Assembly: GCA_043789035.1 (NCBI GenBank)
Contig: JAYWIG010000216.1
Location: forward strand, 1-42,809
Source: JAYWIG01 sp043789035
GTDB taxonomy: Bacteria; Pseudomonadota; Gammaproteobacteria; Burkholderiales; Burkholderiaceae_E
Length of the DNA: 42,809 bases
Direction: 5' to 3'
Shown here in pieces: positions 32,984-41,863 of this stretch. The stretch's first letter is position 1. The number at the start of each line of letters is the position of its first letter. The position numbers and the translations under genes were made by a program. The notes beneath the pieces are model-generated. The model saw only the letters and a list, made by a program, of their open reading frames with translations, was not told the DNA's origin and did not search any database.

Positions 32984-34549
32984 ATGACTTCCACCGTACT
33001 TTCTATGCAAGGCATTACCAAGCGCTTCGGTAGCTTGGTTGCGAACAACGATATCTCGCTTGAATTGGAGCGGGGTGAAGTGTTGGCATTGCTCGGAGAA
33101 AACGGCGCAGGTAAATCGACTTTAATGTCGATTTTGTTTGGCCACTATATTGCCGACGAAGGTGCGGTGAGAGTGTTTGATCAAATCTTACCGCCAGGAG
33201 ACACCCGCGCCGCATTGCGCGCTGGAGTGGGAATGGTGCATCAACATTTTGCGCTCGCTGAGAATTTATCGGTACTCGATAATGTGTTGATCGGTATGGA
33301 CTCGTTATTCAAGCTTCGCTTGTCGAGCAAAGCCATGCGCGCAAAGTTGCTTGATACGGCTAAAGCGTACGGCCTAGAAGTCGACCCAGACGCTCAGGTA
33401 AGTTCGTTATCAATGGGTGGCAGGCAACGAGTGGAGATACTCAAGGCATTAACGCGGGGCGCAAAGATCCTGATTCTCGATGAGCCAACCGCCATTTTGA
33501 CGCCGCAAGAAAGTGAATCCCTGTTTGCCACCTTAAAGGGCTTTGTAGCACAAGGTCTATCGATTGTGTTAATTTCGCATAAGCTAAATGAAGTACTGCG
33601 AGTGAGCGATAGGATTGCGGTATTGCGGGGCGGCAGGCTAGTTGCCGAGCGATTGGCGGCAAAGGCCAGTGCGACTGAACTTGCGGAACTCATGGTTGGC
33701 AGACAAGTGGATCTGCTGTCGCAAATGGGTACTGAAAATTCGTCAGTAAACGAAGAAATGAGAACTCATGCCTCAGAGCTTTCGGAAAAACCAATCGTAT
33801 TGAGTTTGCGTGGGTTGACTTCAAAGCAGGTGCGAGGTGTTAGCTTATCCATTGGAGCGGGTGAGATATTTGGTATCGCCGGAGTATCTGGTAACGGGCA
33901 AAGCGAATTGGCTGATTTATTGTGTGGAGTGGTTAATCCAGTCGCCGGTGAGGCGCATATTTCAGGTGTTAACTATCCATTAGGTAAATTAAAAGCAAGT
34001 CAGGCTATTGCTGCTGGTATTGCCCGTATTCCTGAAGATAGAACTCAGCGCGGTGTAGTGGGTGATGCAACGCTGGTTGAGAATATCTTTATAGGCCGTC
34101 ATCGGGTTAATCGCTTTGGGGTACTCGACCAAAAGCAAAGAGATGCCGATGCGAAGCTGATTGCCGATCAATTTGATGTGCGACATGCGGGCCTGCATAA
34201 ACCGACTCGCACCCTCTCCGGCGGTAATATTCAAAAACTCTTGCTAGGCCGTGAGTTGGGTTTGGCCCCAGGAGGTATTCGTTTGGTGATTGCTAACCAA
34301 CCTACATGGGGCTTGGATGTGGGCGCAGTGGCGTATGTTCATGAGCAGTTGCGGCTTGCCTGCGCCAAAGGGGCAGCGGTGCTTTTGATCTCCGATGAAT
34401 TAGATGAAATTTTTGCGCTAGCCGATACGGTGGCCGTGATGTTTAAAGGTGAGTTGAGTGCTCCTAAGCCAGCTTCATCGTGGACACGTACAGAGATCGG
34501 GTTGGCGATGGCAGGCGTCGTTGCTTCGGAGGTAGCAGATGCAGCTTGA
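32984..34549 (+). CDS. Nucleoside-type ABC importer, double ATP-binding protein
   Basis: A 521-residue duplicated ATPase of the RbsA/NupA-YufO type. The first domain has Walker A Gly-Glu-Asn-Gly-Ala-Gly-Lys-Ser-Thr (about 37-45), the Gln-His-Phe segment, signature Leu-Ser-Met-Gly-Gly-Arg-Gln and Walker B Ile-Leu-Ile-Leu-Asp-Glu-Pro-Thr. The second has a degenerate Walker A Gly-Val-Ser-Gly-Asn-Gly-Gln-Ser, as usual in these proteins, and signature Leu-Ser-Gly-Gly-Asn-Ile-Gln-Lys. It works with the two permeases that follow and overlaps the first by 11 bases. Confidence 0.93.
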   Translation: MTSTVLSMQGITKRFGSLVANNDISLELERGEVLALLGENGAGKSTLMSILFGHYIADEGAVRVFDQILPPGDTRAALRAGVGMVHQHFALAENLSVLDNVLIGMDSLFKLRLSSKAMRAKLLDTAKAYGLEVDPDAQVSSLSMGGRQRVEILKALTRGAKILILDEPTAILTPQESESLFATLKGFVAQGLSIVLISHKLNEVLRVSDRIAVLRGGRLVAERLAAKASATELAELMVGRQVDLLSQMGTENSSVNEEMRTHASELSEKPIVLSLRGLTSKQVRGVSLSIGAGEIFGIAGVSGNGQSELADLLCGVVNPVAGEAHISGVNYPLGKLKASQAIAAGIARIPEDRTQRGVVGDATLVENIFIGRHRVNRFGVLDQKQRDADAKLIADQFDVRHAGLHKPTRTLSGGNIQKLLLGRELGLAPGGIRLVIANQPTWGLDVGAVAYVHEQLRLACAKGAAVLLISDELDEIFALADTVAVMFKGELSAPKPASSWTRTEIGLAMAGVVASEVADAA

Positions 34550-35612
34550 ACGCAGAGAGACAGTTTCGCGTTGGGCTTGGGCCTTAGCACCGCTTGCTGC
34601 CAGTGCCTTTACGTTATTGATTAGTTCACTGTTAGTGGCTTGGGCGGGAGCCCCAGTTAGCCAAACCTTGGCGCTGCTTTTTGATGGTGCATTCGGATCG
34701 GTATTTGCCTTAAGCGAAACGCTTACCCGCGCAACTCCACTTATTTTTACAGGCTTGGCGGCAGCAGTGGCGTTTCGTGCAAAGCTTTTCAATATCGGTG
34801 GTGAGGGGCAGCTTTACATGGGCGCACTTGCGGCTGTTGCGGTCGCAGGAATGCATGGCGGTGATGTTGGAGGTATAGGGTTCGATGTGCCGCCAGCGCT
34901 TTTGTTCATTGGGATGGTGCTTGCTGGCGCATTCGCTGGTGCTTTGTTTTTGTTAGGGCCAGCATTGCTGAAAGCAAAGTTCTCGGTCGATGAGGTGGTG
35001 ACAACCTTGCTGCTGAACTTCGTCATCATGCTCTTCGTATCGATGATGTTGAACGGCGTGATGAAAGACCCAAGCGCAATGGGCTGGCCACAGTCGGTAG
35101 CGCTCAACCCTGAAGTAGAGTTATCTAAACTGATTGAAAAAACTCGGGTCCACACCGGTTTGCTGTGGGCATTGGGCATAGCGGTAGTGATTGCACTCAT
35201 GAATCAATACACGGCCTTGGGCTTCGAGATGAGAGCGGTTGGGGCAAATGCTGCCGCGTCGCACTTTCTTGGCCTTCCGGTCAATAGCGTGATGCTTAAA
35301 ACTGCCTGCATTTCTGGCGGGTTAGCTGGGCTGGCAGGTGTGTTTGAAGTTGCAGGAAGAACCAGTTATGTGACCTTGGATATGTCGCCAGGGTATGGTT
35401 ATACCGGGATCGTGATCGCGATGTTGGCGGGATTGTCTCCCTTAGGTGTCGTGGTCTCTGCGATTTTCGTGGCGGGCATGATTGTTGGCGCTGATTCAAT
35501 GAGCCGAGTTGTTTCAGTGCCGAACTTTATTGCGGATGTGATTGTGGCCGTGGCTTTGCTTGCAATGTTGGTTGCAGCCAAGCTGACGCAATATCGCATG
35601 AGGTTTGCATGA
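34539..35612 (+). CDS. Nucleoside-type ABC importer, permease 1
   Basis: A 357-residue BPD_transp_2 permease with about eight to ten hydrophobic segments and the Phe-Asn-Ile-Gly-Gly-Glu-Gly-Gln-Leu-Tyr-Met-Gly motif typical of the YufP/NupP-type subunit. GGAGGT at 34528-34533 lies ahead of its ATG, inside the ATPase gene. It ends in an ATGATG overlap with the second permease. Confidence 0.92.
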   Translation: MQLERRETVSRWAWALAPLAASAFTLLISSLLVAWAGAPVSQTLALLFDGAFGSVFALSETLTRATPLIFTGLAAAVAFRAKLFNIGGEGQLYMGALAAVAVAGMHGGDVGGIGFDVPPALLFIGMVLAGAFAGALFLLGPALLKAKFSVDEVVTTLLLNFVIMLFVSMMLNGVMKDPSAMGWPQSVALNPEVELSKLIEKTRVHTGLLWALGIAVVIALMNQYTALGFEMRAVGANAAASHFLGLPVNSVMLKTACISGGLAGLAGVFEVAGRTSYVTLDMSPGYGYTGIVIAMLAGLSPLGVVVSAIFVAGMIVGADSMSRVVSVPNFIADVIVAVALLAMLVAAKLTQYRMRFA

Positions 35613-36589
35613 TGGATCTGCAAAGCGTGGACTGGCTAAGCACATTGCTATCCGAGATAGTTGGCAACTTAAGCACTGCCAGCTTTTGGGTCGCCGTACT
35701 GCGAATCGCCACACCGCTAATTCTTGGAACCTTAGGCGTATTGCTGTGTGAGCGAGCCGGTATATTAAACCTTGGCATCGAAGGCATTATGGCTGCCGGT
35801 GCGTTTGTTGGTTGGTATGCCGTTTACCTAGGGTTTGGCCTATGGGCCGGCATAGGCATCGCAGCGATAGCTGGAGCGTTGCTCGGGTGGCTGCATAGCA
35901 TGCTTACGGTAAGGCTTGCGCTATCGCAACATGTGGCGGGGCTAGGCATTACCTTGTTTGCGACCAGTCTTACCTACTATAGCTACCGTGTGCTTTTCCC
36001 GAAAGTAAGTACGCCGCCAACGATTACCCCTTTTCAAGAACTTCACGGTGCCATCGATTCAATTCCGGTATTTGGCGCGGTATTGGGCAGCGTAACCGCA
36101 TTGACGATATTTGCCTTGCTATGCGTACCTGTGGTTGGCTATCTGCTTTATAAAACACCCTTGGGACTTGCGATTCGGATGGTAGGTGAAAGCCCCGCAG
36201 CAGCCGATAGCGCCGGAGTCGATGTGTACCGCGTTCGAACGATTGCTGTGATGGCGGGTTCGGCTTTGATGGCGATTGGAGGAGCCTTCTTAACCACGGC
36301 GGCATTCAACGCGTTTTTCTTCAACATGATTAATGGCCGAGGGTGGATCTGTGTGGCCCTAGTGGTGTTTGCATCCTGGCGGCCAGGTAAGGCCTTGCTG
36401 GGTGCTTTGCTGTTCGCTGCATTCGATGCCATGCAACTTCGATTGCAGCAAAGCCCTGGCAATGTATTGCCTTACCAAATTTATTTGATGGTGCCTTATG
36501 TGCTTTCAATTGTTGCGCTAATTGCAGTTGCCAGAAAAGCGGCATACCCAGCTGCATTAATGAAGCCCTATATTAAAGGAGAGAGGTAA
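35609..36589 (+). CDS. Nucleoside-type ABC importer, permease 2
   Basis: A 326-residue BPD_transp_2 permease, the YufQ/NupQ-type partner, with Ile-Leu-Asn-Leu-Gly-Ile-Glu-Gly-Ile-Met and the Gly-Arg-Gly-Trp-Ile-Cys-Val-Ala-Leu-Val coupling stretch near residue 240. A second in-frame ATG three bases on is an equal start. The deaminase ATG follows its stop directly, with AAAGGAGAG as ribosome site at the gene's end. Confidence 0.92.
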   Translation: MMDLQSVDWLSTLLSEIVGNLSTASFWVAVLRIATPLILGTLGVLLCERAGILNLGIEGIMAAGAFVGWYAVYLGFGLWAGIGIAAIAGALLGWLHSMLTVRLALSQHVAGLGITLFATSLTYYSYRVLFPKVSTPPTITPFQELHGAIDSIPVFGAVLGSVTALTIFALLCVPVVGYLLYKTPLGLAIRMVGESPAAADSAGVDVYRVRTIAVMAGSALMAIGGAFLTTAAFNAFFFNMINGRGWICVALVVFASWRPGKALLGALLFAAFDAMQLRLQQSPGNVLPYQIYLMVPYVLSIVALIAVARKAAYPAALMKPYIKGER

Positions 36590-37900
36590 ATGATTGACCT
36601 CGCAGTGTTGAATTGTTCTCTAGTGTCATTCGCTACATCTGGACCGAAAGATTTACTAGTCGATGTTTTAGTGGCGGGCGAGCGAATTGTTGATGTAGGT
36701 GTTGGTATCGGCAAGCACTTGAAGCTTGGGGATAATGTAGGCTCGATAGTCGACGCTCAAGGCCAATTGCTATCAACACCCTTTGTTGATTCACATTTTC
36801 ATATGGATGCAACCCTGAGCTATGGCAAACCTAGAGTAAACCAGTCTGGTACCTTACTCGAAGGCATTGCACTGTGGGGTGAGTTAAAACCGCACTTAAC
36901 GCAAGAAGCGCTAGTTGAGCGAGCATTGCAGTATTGTGATTGGGCTGTGGGTAAGGGTTTGCTGGCGATTCGTTCGCATGTGGATACCAGCGATGAACGC
37001 CTGTTGGCGGTCGAAGCGCTGCTAGAAGTCAAAAAACGTGTTGCTCCCTATATTGATTTGCAATTAGTTGCCTTTCCGCAAGATGGCGTATTGCGTGCTG
37101 GCAAAGATGCGTTTGGCTGGCTAACCAAAGCACTCGATATGGGCGTCGATGTGGTTGGCGGTATTCCGCATTTCGAGCGAACCATGGCTGACGGTGCAAT
37201 GTCGGTACGTATGTTGTGCGAAGAGGCTGCCAAACGGGGATTGCGCGTTGACATGCACTGCGATGAAAGCGATGACCCCTTATCACGCCATATCGAAACA
37301 CTTTGCTTTGAGACCCAACGCTTAGGATTGCAAGGGCGGGTAGCTGGTTCGCATTTAACCAGTATGCATTCGATGGATAACTACTATGTTTCCAAACTAT
37401 TGCAGTTGATGAAAGAAGCGCAAGTTGCGGCTATAGCAAACCCGCTCATTAACATTACCTTGCAGGGTAGACATGATACTTACCCAAAGCGTCGTGGCAT
37501 GACCCGCGTACCTGAGATGTTGGCGCAAGACATACCCGTCGCTTTCGGCCATGATTGTGTGATGGACCCTTGGTATAGCTTTGGCAGTGGCGATATGTTA
37601 GAAGTAGCAAGTATGGGTTTGCATGTCGCGCAGATGACAGGGCAGAACGCTGTGCGCCAGTGTTTTGAGGCGGTCACTTCAGCCCCCGCTGCGATATTAG
37701 GGTTGGAGGGTTACGGCATTGCAAAGGGTTGTTATGCCGATTTTGTATTACTGCAAGCGAAAGATCCGATTGAGGCAATTCGATTGCGGGCCACTAGATT
37801 GCAAGTATTTAGGCGCGGTAAATGTATCGCAAGCTCTGCGCCCAATGTTGCATCGTTATCGATTGCTGGTCGACCTGGCAATATTAGTTATCAAATTTGA
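36590..37900 (+). CDS. Cytosine-deaminase-like amidohydrolase
   Basis: A 436-residue amidohydrolase of the CodA type. Metal and catalytic residues are visible: Asp-Ser-His69-Phe-His71-Met-Asp, Gln164 in Phe-Pro-Gln, His223 and Glu226 in His-Cys-Asp-Glu-Ser-Asp-Asp, and His321-Asp322. Position 323, where E. coli CodA has Asp314 (Gly-His-Asp-Asp-Val-Phe-Asp-Pro-Trp), is Cys here. In CodA that Asp lines the pocket near the cytosine C5 position and its mutation changes specificity. Together with Upp the gene suggests cytosine to uracil to UMP, but a relative of cytosine is quite possible. Last stretch overlaps the long open frame of upp. Confidence 0.85.
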   Translation: MIDLAVLNCSLVSFATSGPKDLLVDVLVAGERIVDVGVGIGKHLKLGDNVGSIVDAQGQLLSTPFVDSHFHMDATLSYGKPRVNQSGTLLEGIALWGELKPHLTQEALVERALQYCDWAVGKGLLAIRSHVDTSDERLLAVEALLEVKKRVAPYIDLQLVAFPQDGVLRAGKDAFGWLTKALDMGVDVVGGIPHFERTMADGAMSVRMLCEEAAKRGLRVDMHCDESDDPLSRHIETLCFETQRLGLQGRVAGSHLTSMHSMDNYYVSKLLQLMKEAQVAAIANPLINITLQGRHDTYPKRRGMTRVPEMLAQDIPVAFGHDCVMDPWYSFGSGDMLEVASMGLHVAQMTGQNAVRQCFEAVTSAPAAILGLEGYGIAKGCYADFVLLQAKDPIEAIRLRATRLQVFRRGKCIASSAPNVASLSIAGRPGNISYQI

Positions 37901-37910
37901 GGGCAGCCCA

Positions 37911-38576
37911 ATGAGCACTGATACGACAAAAACAGACCCAAGATTTCCAACCTTGCATATTTTGAATCATCCTTTGATTGTTCATAAGCTTTCATATATG
38001 CGAGATGTCACTACATCGACACGCAACTTTCGCGATTTGTTAAAAGAAATAACCTTGCTGATGGGATATGAAATTTTTCGAGATTTGCCAATGACATCGC
38101 AAAAAATCACCACGCCGATCTGCGATATGGACGCACCTGTGATCGCAGGTAAAAAAGTGGCTGTGGTGCCGGTACTCAGAGCGGGGTTAGGCATGGCAGA
38201 TGGCTTGATGGAGTTAATACCGTCCGCTAGACAAGGGCATGTGGGCCTGTATCGAGGCGAAGATAAACGCCCGGTTGAATACTATGTTCGCCTGCCTGAA
38301 ATCGAAGGCAGAACCTTCGTGGTGTGCGACCCAATGCTAGCTACAGGTTATAGCGGTGCTCATGCCGTACAAGTCCTGATCGACAGAGGCGTTGCGCCCG
38401 AGAATATTCGGTTTCTTGCTTTAGTGGCAGCGCCTGAAGGTGTTGAGGTATTTGCAAGGCAGCACCCGCTGATTCCTATTTATGTTGCCGCACTTGACAG
38501 TCACTTAAATGAGAAGGCTTACATAGTTCCGGGCTTGGGTGATGCGGGTGATAGGATATTTGGAACTAAGCATTAA
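37911..38576 (+). CDS. upp: Uracil phosphoribosyltransferase
   Basis: A 221-residue enzyme that makes UMP from uracil and PRPP. The PRPP loop reads Asp-Pro-Met-Leu-Ala-Thr-Gly-Tyr-Ser-Gly, where many Upp have Gly-Gly-Ser. The C-terminal Tyr-Ile-Val-Pro-Gly-Leu-Gly-Asp-Ala-Gly-Asp-Arg uracil-binding motif is complete. The frame runs 64 codons upstream inside the deaminase gene, but the ATG at 37911, with GAGGG before it, gives normal length. It completes the salvage step after the deaminase. Confidence 0.95.
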   Translation: MSTDTTKTDPRFPTLHILNHPLIVHKLSYMRDVTTSTRNFRDLLKEITLLMGYEIFRDLPMTSQKITTPICDMDAPVIAGKKVAVVPVLRAGLGMADGLMELIPSARQGHVGLYRGEDKRPVEYYVRLPEIEGRTFVVCDPMLATGYSGAHAVQVLIDRGVAPENIRFLALVAAPEGVEVFARQHPLIPIYVAALDSHLNEKAYIVPGLGDAGDRIFGTKH

Positions 38577-38606
38577 AAAAGCGCATTAAAACGATACGGA
38601 GACAAG

Positions 38607-39062
38607 ATGAGAGTTTTTGACACGATGGCGCAGATGAAATCCTGCGTAGGCCAAGAGATTGCTGTTAGCGATTGGTTAGAAATGACCCAAGACCGAGTCA
38701 ATGTGTTTGCCGATGCAACGGGTGATCATCAATGGATTCATATCGACCCCGAACGTGCAAAGAACGGCCCATTTGGTGCACCAATTGCTCACGGATTTTT
38801 GACCTTGTCACTGATTCCATATTTTTTTGAAAAAGCGCTAAGCACCCCATCGGTAAAAATGGGTGTTAACTACGGGTTAAATCGAGTCCGATTTATGGCA
38901 CCCGTAAAGGTTGGCGCAAAGATTCGTGCCCGCATTAAATTGCTTAGCTGGGAAGATTTGCCGAATAATGGCGCGCAGGTGGTTTCGGAAGTATCGATTG
39001 AAATTGAAGGCAGCGATAAGCCAGCTTGTGTTGCTGAGACTATCGCTAGACGTTACGAGTGA
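38607..39062 (+). CDS. MaoC-type (R)-specific enoyl-CoA hydratase-like protein
   Basis: A 151-residue single hot-dog protein. The hydratase-2 motif is visible as Phe-Ala-Asp-Ala-Thr-Gly-Asp-His-Gln-Trp-Ile-His, with the catalytic Asp and His, and Ala-His-Gly-Phe-Leu-Thr-Leu-Ser follows. Such enzymes hydrate trans-2-enoyl-CoA to the (R)-3-hydroxyacyl form, for beta-oxidation or polyhydroxyalkanoate supply. RBS CGGAGA at 38597-38602. It may be read through from upp (30 bases). Its 3' end overlaps the convergent MFS gene by 17 bases. Confidence 0.87.
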   Translation: MRVFDTMAQMKSCVGQEIAVSDWLEMTQDRVNVFADATGDHQWIHIDPERAKNGPFGAPIAHGFLTLSLIPYFFEKALSTPSVKMGVNYGLNRVRFMAPVKVGAKIRARIKLLSWEDLPNNGAQVVSEVSIEIEGSDKPACVAETIARRYE

Positions 39063-40257
39063 TTGGGGACTGGTCTAGTTTTTTGAAGCGCCAATAAACA
39101 CAAGCAACGAGCAAAGTGGAGGATATGGCTATAGCTGTCATGACGATTTCTCCACTGAACTTTCCTAGCATAGTCGCGATAAAGGAAACGCCAACGGCCT
39201 GGCCGAAAAATAGCATCATGGCAAATGAAGCCACCGATGTTCCGCTAGAGCCTGGCACCATGCGGGTCGCTTGGGTTTGCAAGTTGTTATGCAGCATGAT
39301 GGTGCCAAATCCGCCGATCAACCCCACTATTAGCGCGATTGACCAGTTTGGTACCAGTATCAAACGCACGAAGCTGGTCGCTTGAATAAGCCCACCCACC
39401 AATGCAATGCGTGCAATCGGAAATCGTTTTAGAAAGTGAGTGGCTGTTCTCGAGTAGGCTAGGCTACCAAGAGCATAGCCAACGACGACCATGCTGGCTT
39501 TTGTGAGTGAGACTGAAAAGTGATCGTGAACGATAGTCGGTATGAAGGACATCGCGGAAAAATTAATCACGCCTTGAAAAAATGTCAGCGTTAGAAAAAG
39601 TGGCATGCCTTTGGTTTGAAAGACTTGCCCGTATTTTGCTAACCTCGAAAACACACTCGCACCGAATGAAGTTTTAGAAGTTAGTTTGATAGGCAGTTCT
39701 GAATACGTTCCGAACGCAGACCGTAAATTCCACGCTGTGATGGCAAAAAGCGCGAAAAGCAAAGCAAAAGCCCAGCGCCAACCAACGGTGTCGCTAGCTA
39801 GCCCACCCGTTAATTGGCCTGCCATGCCACCCAAAATGATGGCGGAAGCAAACTTAGCCAACGACTCTTGGCGATTTTCATTACTACTGCTGTCACCAAC
39901 ATAGGCCAAAGCAATCGGAATGATTCCTGCTGCTGCGATACCTGTCAAAACCCGAGCAGCAATTAAGACTTCTAAAGTAGAGGCGAGGCTAGCCAAGCCC
40001 ATTCCTAATACACAACCGATGCTTACCGAAGCGATCACTCGAGGCTTACCAAAGTGATCGGCTAGCGGTCCGTATACAAACTGCATTAGCCCGTAAGCGA
40101 TTGCAAAGCCTGAGATGACAGTGGCGACTGCGACGGTGTTTGAATTGAATTCTTTTACTAAGCTTGGCAACATGGCATCACATATGCGCAAACTGCACAT
40201 ACCACAGAACGCTGCTAGCCATATACTTTTGAATAAGGGAATTGAAGGAGCACTCAC
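39046..40257 (-). CDS. MFS transporter, drug/metabolite exporter type
   Basis: A 403-residue twelve-helix major facilitator. Motif A is seen as Gly-Pro-Leu-Ala-Asp-His-Phe-Gly-Lys-Pro-Arg in the loop between helices 2 and 3, and the helix 4/5 region has Arg-Val-Leu-Thr-Gly-Ile-Ala-Ala-Ala-Gly-Ile-Ile-Pro. That pattern is common among proton-driven exporters (DHA type). Substrate unknown. The gene is convergent with the MaoC gene and is followed on its upstream side by the integrase, 44 bases away and in the same direction. Confidence 0.87.
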   Translation of the reverse strand: MSAPSIPLFKSIWLAAFCGMCSLRICDAMLPSLVKEFNSNTVAVATVISGFAIAYGLMQFVYGPLADHFGKPRVIASVSIGCVLGMGLASLASTLEVLIAARVLTGIAAAGIIPIALAYVGDSSSNENRQESLAKFASAIILGGMAGQLTGGLASDTVGWRWAFALLFALFAITAWNLRSAFGTYSELPIKLTSKTSFGASVFSRLAKYGQVFQTKGMPLFLTLTFFQGVINFSAMSFIPTIVHDHFSVSLTKASMVVVGYALGSLAYSRTATHFLKRFPIARIALVGGLIQATSFVRLILVPNWSIALIVGLIGGFGTIMLHNNLQTQATRMVPGSSGTSVASFAMMLFFGQAVGVSFIATMLGKFSGEIVMTAIAISSTLLVACVYWRFKKLDQSPITRNV

Positions 40258-40301
40258 AGCCGGTATTATGGGCCTTGCCGAATATAGGCTTGAATGGGTA
40301 C

Positions 40302-41369
40302 TTAGGTGGCGTCTAATGGGCTACGAATTCCTCGCCCACCTTTATTGAGTATGTGGGTGTAGATCATCGTTGTAGAGACGTCCGCATGGCCTAGTAGTTC
40401 TTGTACGGTGCGAATGTCATAACCGTTCTGCAACAGGTGTGTGGCAAAAGAATGCCGCAATGTATGAGGTGAGCAGGGCTTATCGATTTTCTCATTGGCA
40501 CAGGCTGTTTTGATTGCCTTCTGAATCGTGCTCTCCATGATGTGGTGTCGACGAGTCATGCCACTTTCAGGATCGATTGCCAAACGCCCAGATGGAAACA
40601 CATATTGCCAATGCCATATTTTCGGTGCTGCTCGATACTTTCTGGCCAACGCATAAGGCAAATAGACCGCCCCGAAGCCCGCCGCTAAGTCGCTCTCATG
40701 TAAGGCTCTCACACTGGTGAGATGTGATTGCAAAGGAATGATGATGTTCTCCGGTAAAACTGATACACGATCTTTTCCGCCTTTACCGTTACGGATGACG
40801 ATTTCTCGGCGTTCAAACTCGATATCTTTCACGCGAAGCCGAAGCACTTCGAGAAGCCGCATACCAGCACCATAAAGCAGAGCACAAACTAACCAAGAGG
40901 AACATGACATGCCGTTGAGCAGACGTTGGGCTTCGCTAGGCGTAAGGACTACCGGCAACCGAGGCTTAGGCTTAGCACGTATGGTGTCGTCAAGCCAAGG
41001 TAGGTCAATGCGAAAGACATTGCGATACAGAAAGAGAATTGCGCTTCGCGCTTGATTTTGAGTGCTTGGAGAAACATCGCGATTGACTGCAAGATGTGAG
41101 AGATAGGCTTGCACCTCAAGAGCTCCCATGAGAGCAGGATGTTTGTCGTTATGAAACCTGACATACTTCTCGACCCACTCAAGATAACTTGTTTCGGTAC
41201 GCCGACTATAGTGCATGACACGAAGCACTTTTTGAAGCTCAAAGAGGTAGTCTGTAAAACTGACGCCTTGAGACGCCCCACCTTGCGCTATGGGGAGTTC
41301 TATCACTTCGGCAGGGCGTTGATATCTGGGTTTGTAGGTGTATTGTGGCTGCGGTGTTTCGAGTTCCAT
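40302..41369 (-). CDS. intI: Integron integrase (IntI-type tyrosine recombinase)
   Basis: A 355-residue tyrosine recombinase. The catalytic set is Arg171 (Gly-Ala-Gly-Met-Arg), His302 and Arg305 (Pro-His-Thr-Leu-Arg-His), His328 (Leu-Leu-Gly-His) and the nucleophile Tyr337 (Met-Ile-Tyr-Thr-His). Between residues 236 and 275 it carries the extra patch found only in integron integrases (Ala-Leu-Ala-Arg-Lys-Tyr, Trp-His-Trp-Gln-Tyr-Val-Phe-Pro-Ser, Asp-Pro-Glu-Ser-Gly, Arg-Arg-His-His), which binds the flipped bases of folded attC. It ends Gly-Ile-Arg-Ser-Pro-Leu-Asp, like IntI1. The N-terminus is about 20 residues longer than IntI1. Intact, so probably active. It is orientated as expected for an integron whose attI lies to its right. 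Confidence 0.95.
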   Translation of the reverse strand: MELETPQPQYTYKPRYQRPAEVIELPIAQGGASQGVSFTDYLFELQKVLRVMHYSRRTETSYLEWVEKYVRFHNDKHPALMGALEVQAYLSHLAVNRDVSPSTQNQARSAILFLYRNVFRIDLPWLDDTIRAKPKPRLPVVLTPSEAQRLLNGMSCSSWLVCALLYGAGMRLLEVLRLRVKDIEFERREIVIRNGKGGKDRVSVLPENIIIPLQSHLTSVRALHESDLAAGFGAVYLPYALARKYRAAPKIWHWQYVFPSGRLAIDPESGMTRRHHIMESTIQKAIKTACANEKIDKPCSPHTLRHSFATHLLQNGYDIRTVQELLGHADVSTTMIYTHILNKGGRGIRSPLDAT

Positions 41370-41863
41370 CGCTTACAGTTTGGCAGTTTTTATGACCGTG
41401 CGGAATAGTCCTTTTGGCTTAGGCTTTTCACCTAGACCATTTGACTTAAATCATCTGTCGAGAAATGCTTTGTTCGAAAAATGAATTTATAACGCTCAGT
41501 TCGAAGGTGTATAAATCGCCTCATGAACTTAAGTTTGATTTTTTGGAAGCCCAGCCTTAGTCAATATTGATGATTGTTAGTTGTTAAGGCGCGACAGCGA
41601 ACAATATGCAAATGCATTCAGTCTATTTTTCTATTCAGGGGTACGGTTGGAAGTGGTCAGCTGGTAAGTAACATTGAGAGTAAATGCACATGTGCTTGTT
41701 TTATCCATGTTTCTCCAGATCCTCACTTTCTTCACAATGACGACAAATATTAATCCGAATTCGGTCTTTTCTGGGAGCCTAGCGCGCCTCTTTAGGCATA
41801 GTAATCTAACGCTTAGTTATTAAATAAAAAATCCATCTTCCTTAACCATTGATACTGAAATTT
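41370..41863. other. Intergenic region right of the integrase; attI expected here
   Basis: 494 bases without a convincing gene, AT-rich in its right half. It should hold the intI promoter and attI. The only exact RYYYAAC-type half-site I see is ATCTAAC at 41804-41810; GTTAAGG (41583-41589) misses the consensus at the last base. Other structure: a TAGG-N7-CCTA dyad at 41420-41434; ATTGTT/AACAAT inverted repeat at about 41573-41605; a GCCTA/TAGGC dyad at 41777-41797; TAAC/GTTA at 41807-41819. attI is not assigned. Confidence 0.4.
41806..41819. repeat. CTAAC-N-C-N-TAGTTA dyad, copy 1
   Basis: CTAACGCTTAGTTA, with inverted TAAC/GTTA arms around five bases, lies 45 bases upstream of the small lipoprotein gene. 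A copy matching 12 of 14 bases lies downstream of that gene at 42538. It includes one integron-like half-site (ATCTAAC) but does not fit attC spacing. Confidence 0.45.

Noticed and set aside
37719..37910. Longer N-terminus for Upp
   Set aside because: The added 64 residues are an out-of-frame reading of the deaminase gene; the normal Upp length starts at 37911.
31883..38576. Riboswitch in the importer/salvage operon
   Set aside because: No purine, guanidine or other known aptamer pattern was recognised in the leader or gaps; only simple inverted repeats are seen.
41370..41600. LexA box (CTGT-N8-ACAG) for SOS control of the integrase
   Set aside because: No such match was found upstream of the integrase start, so SOS control is not supported.
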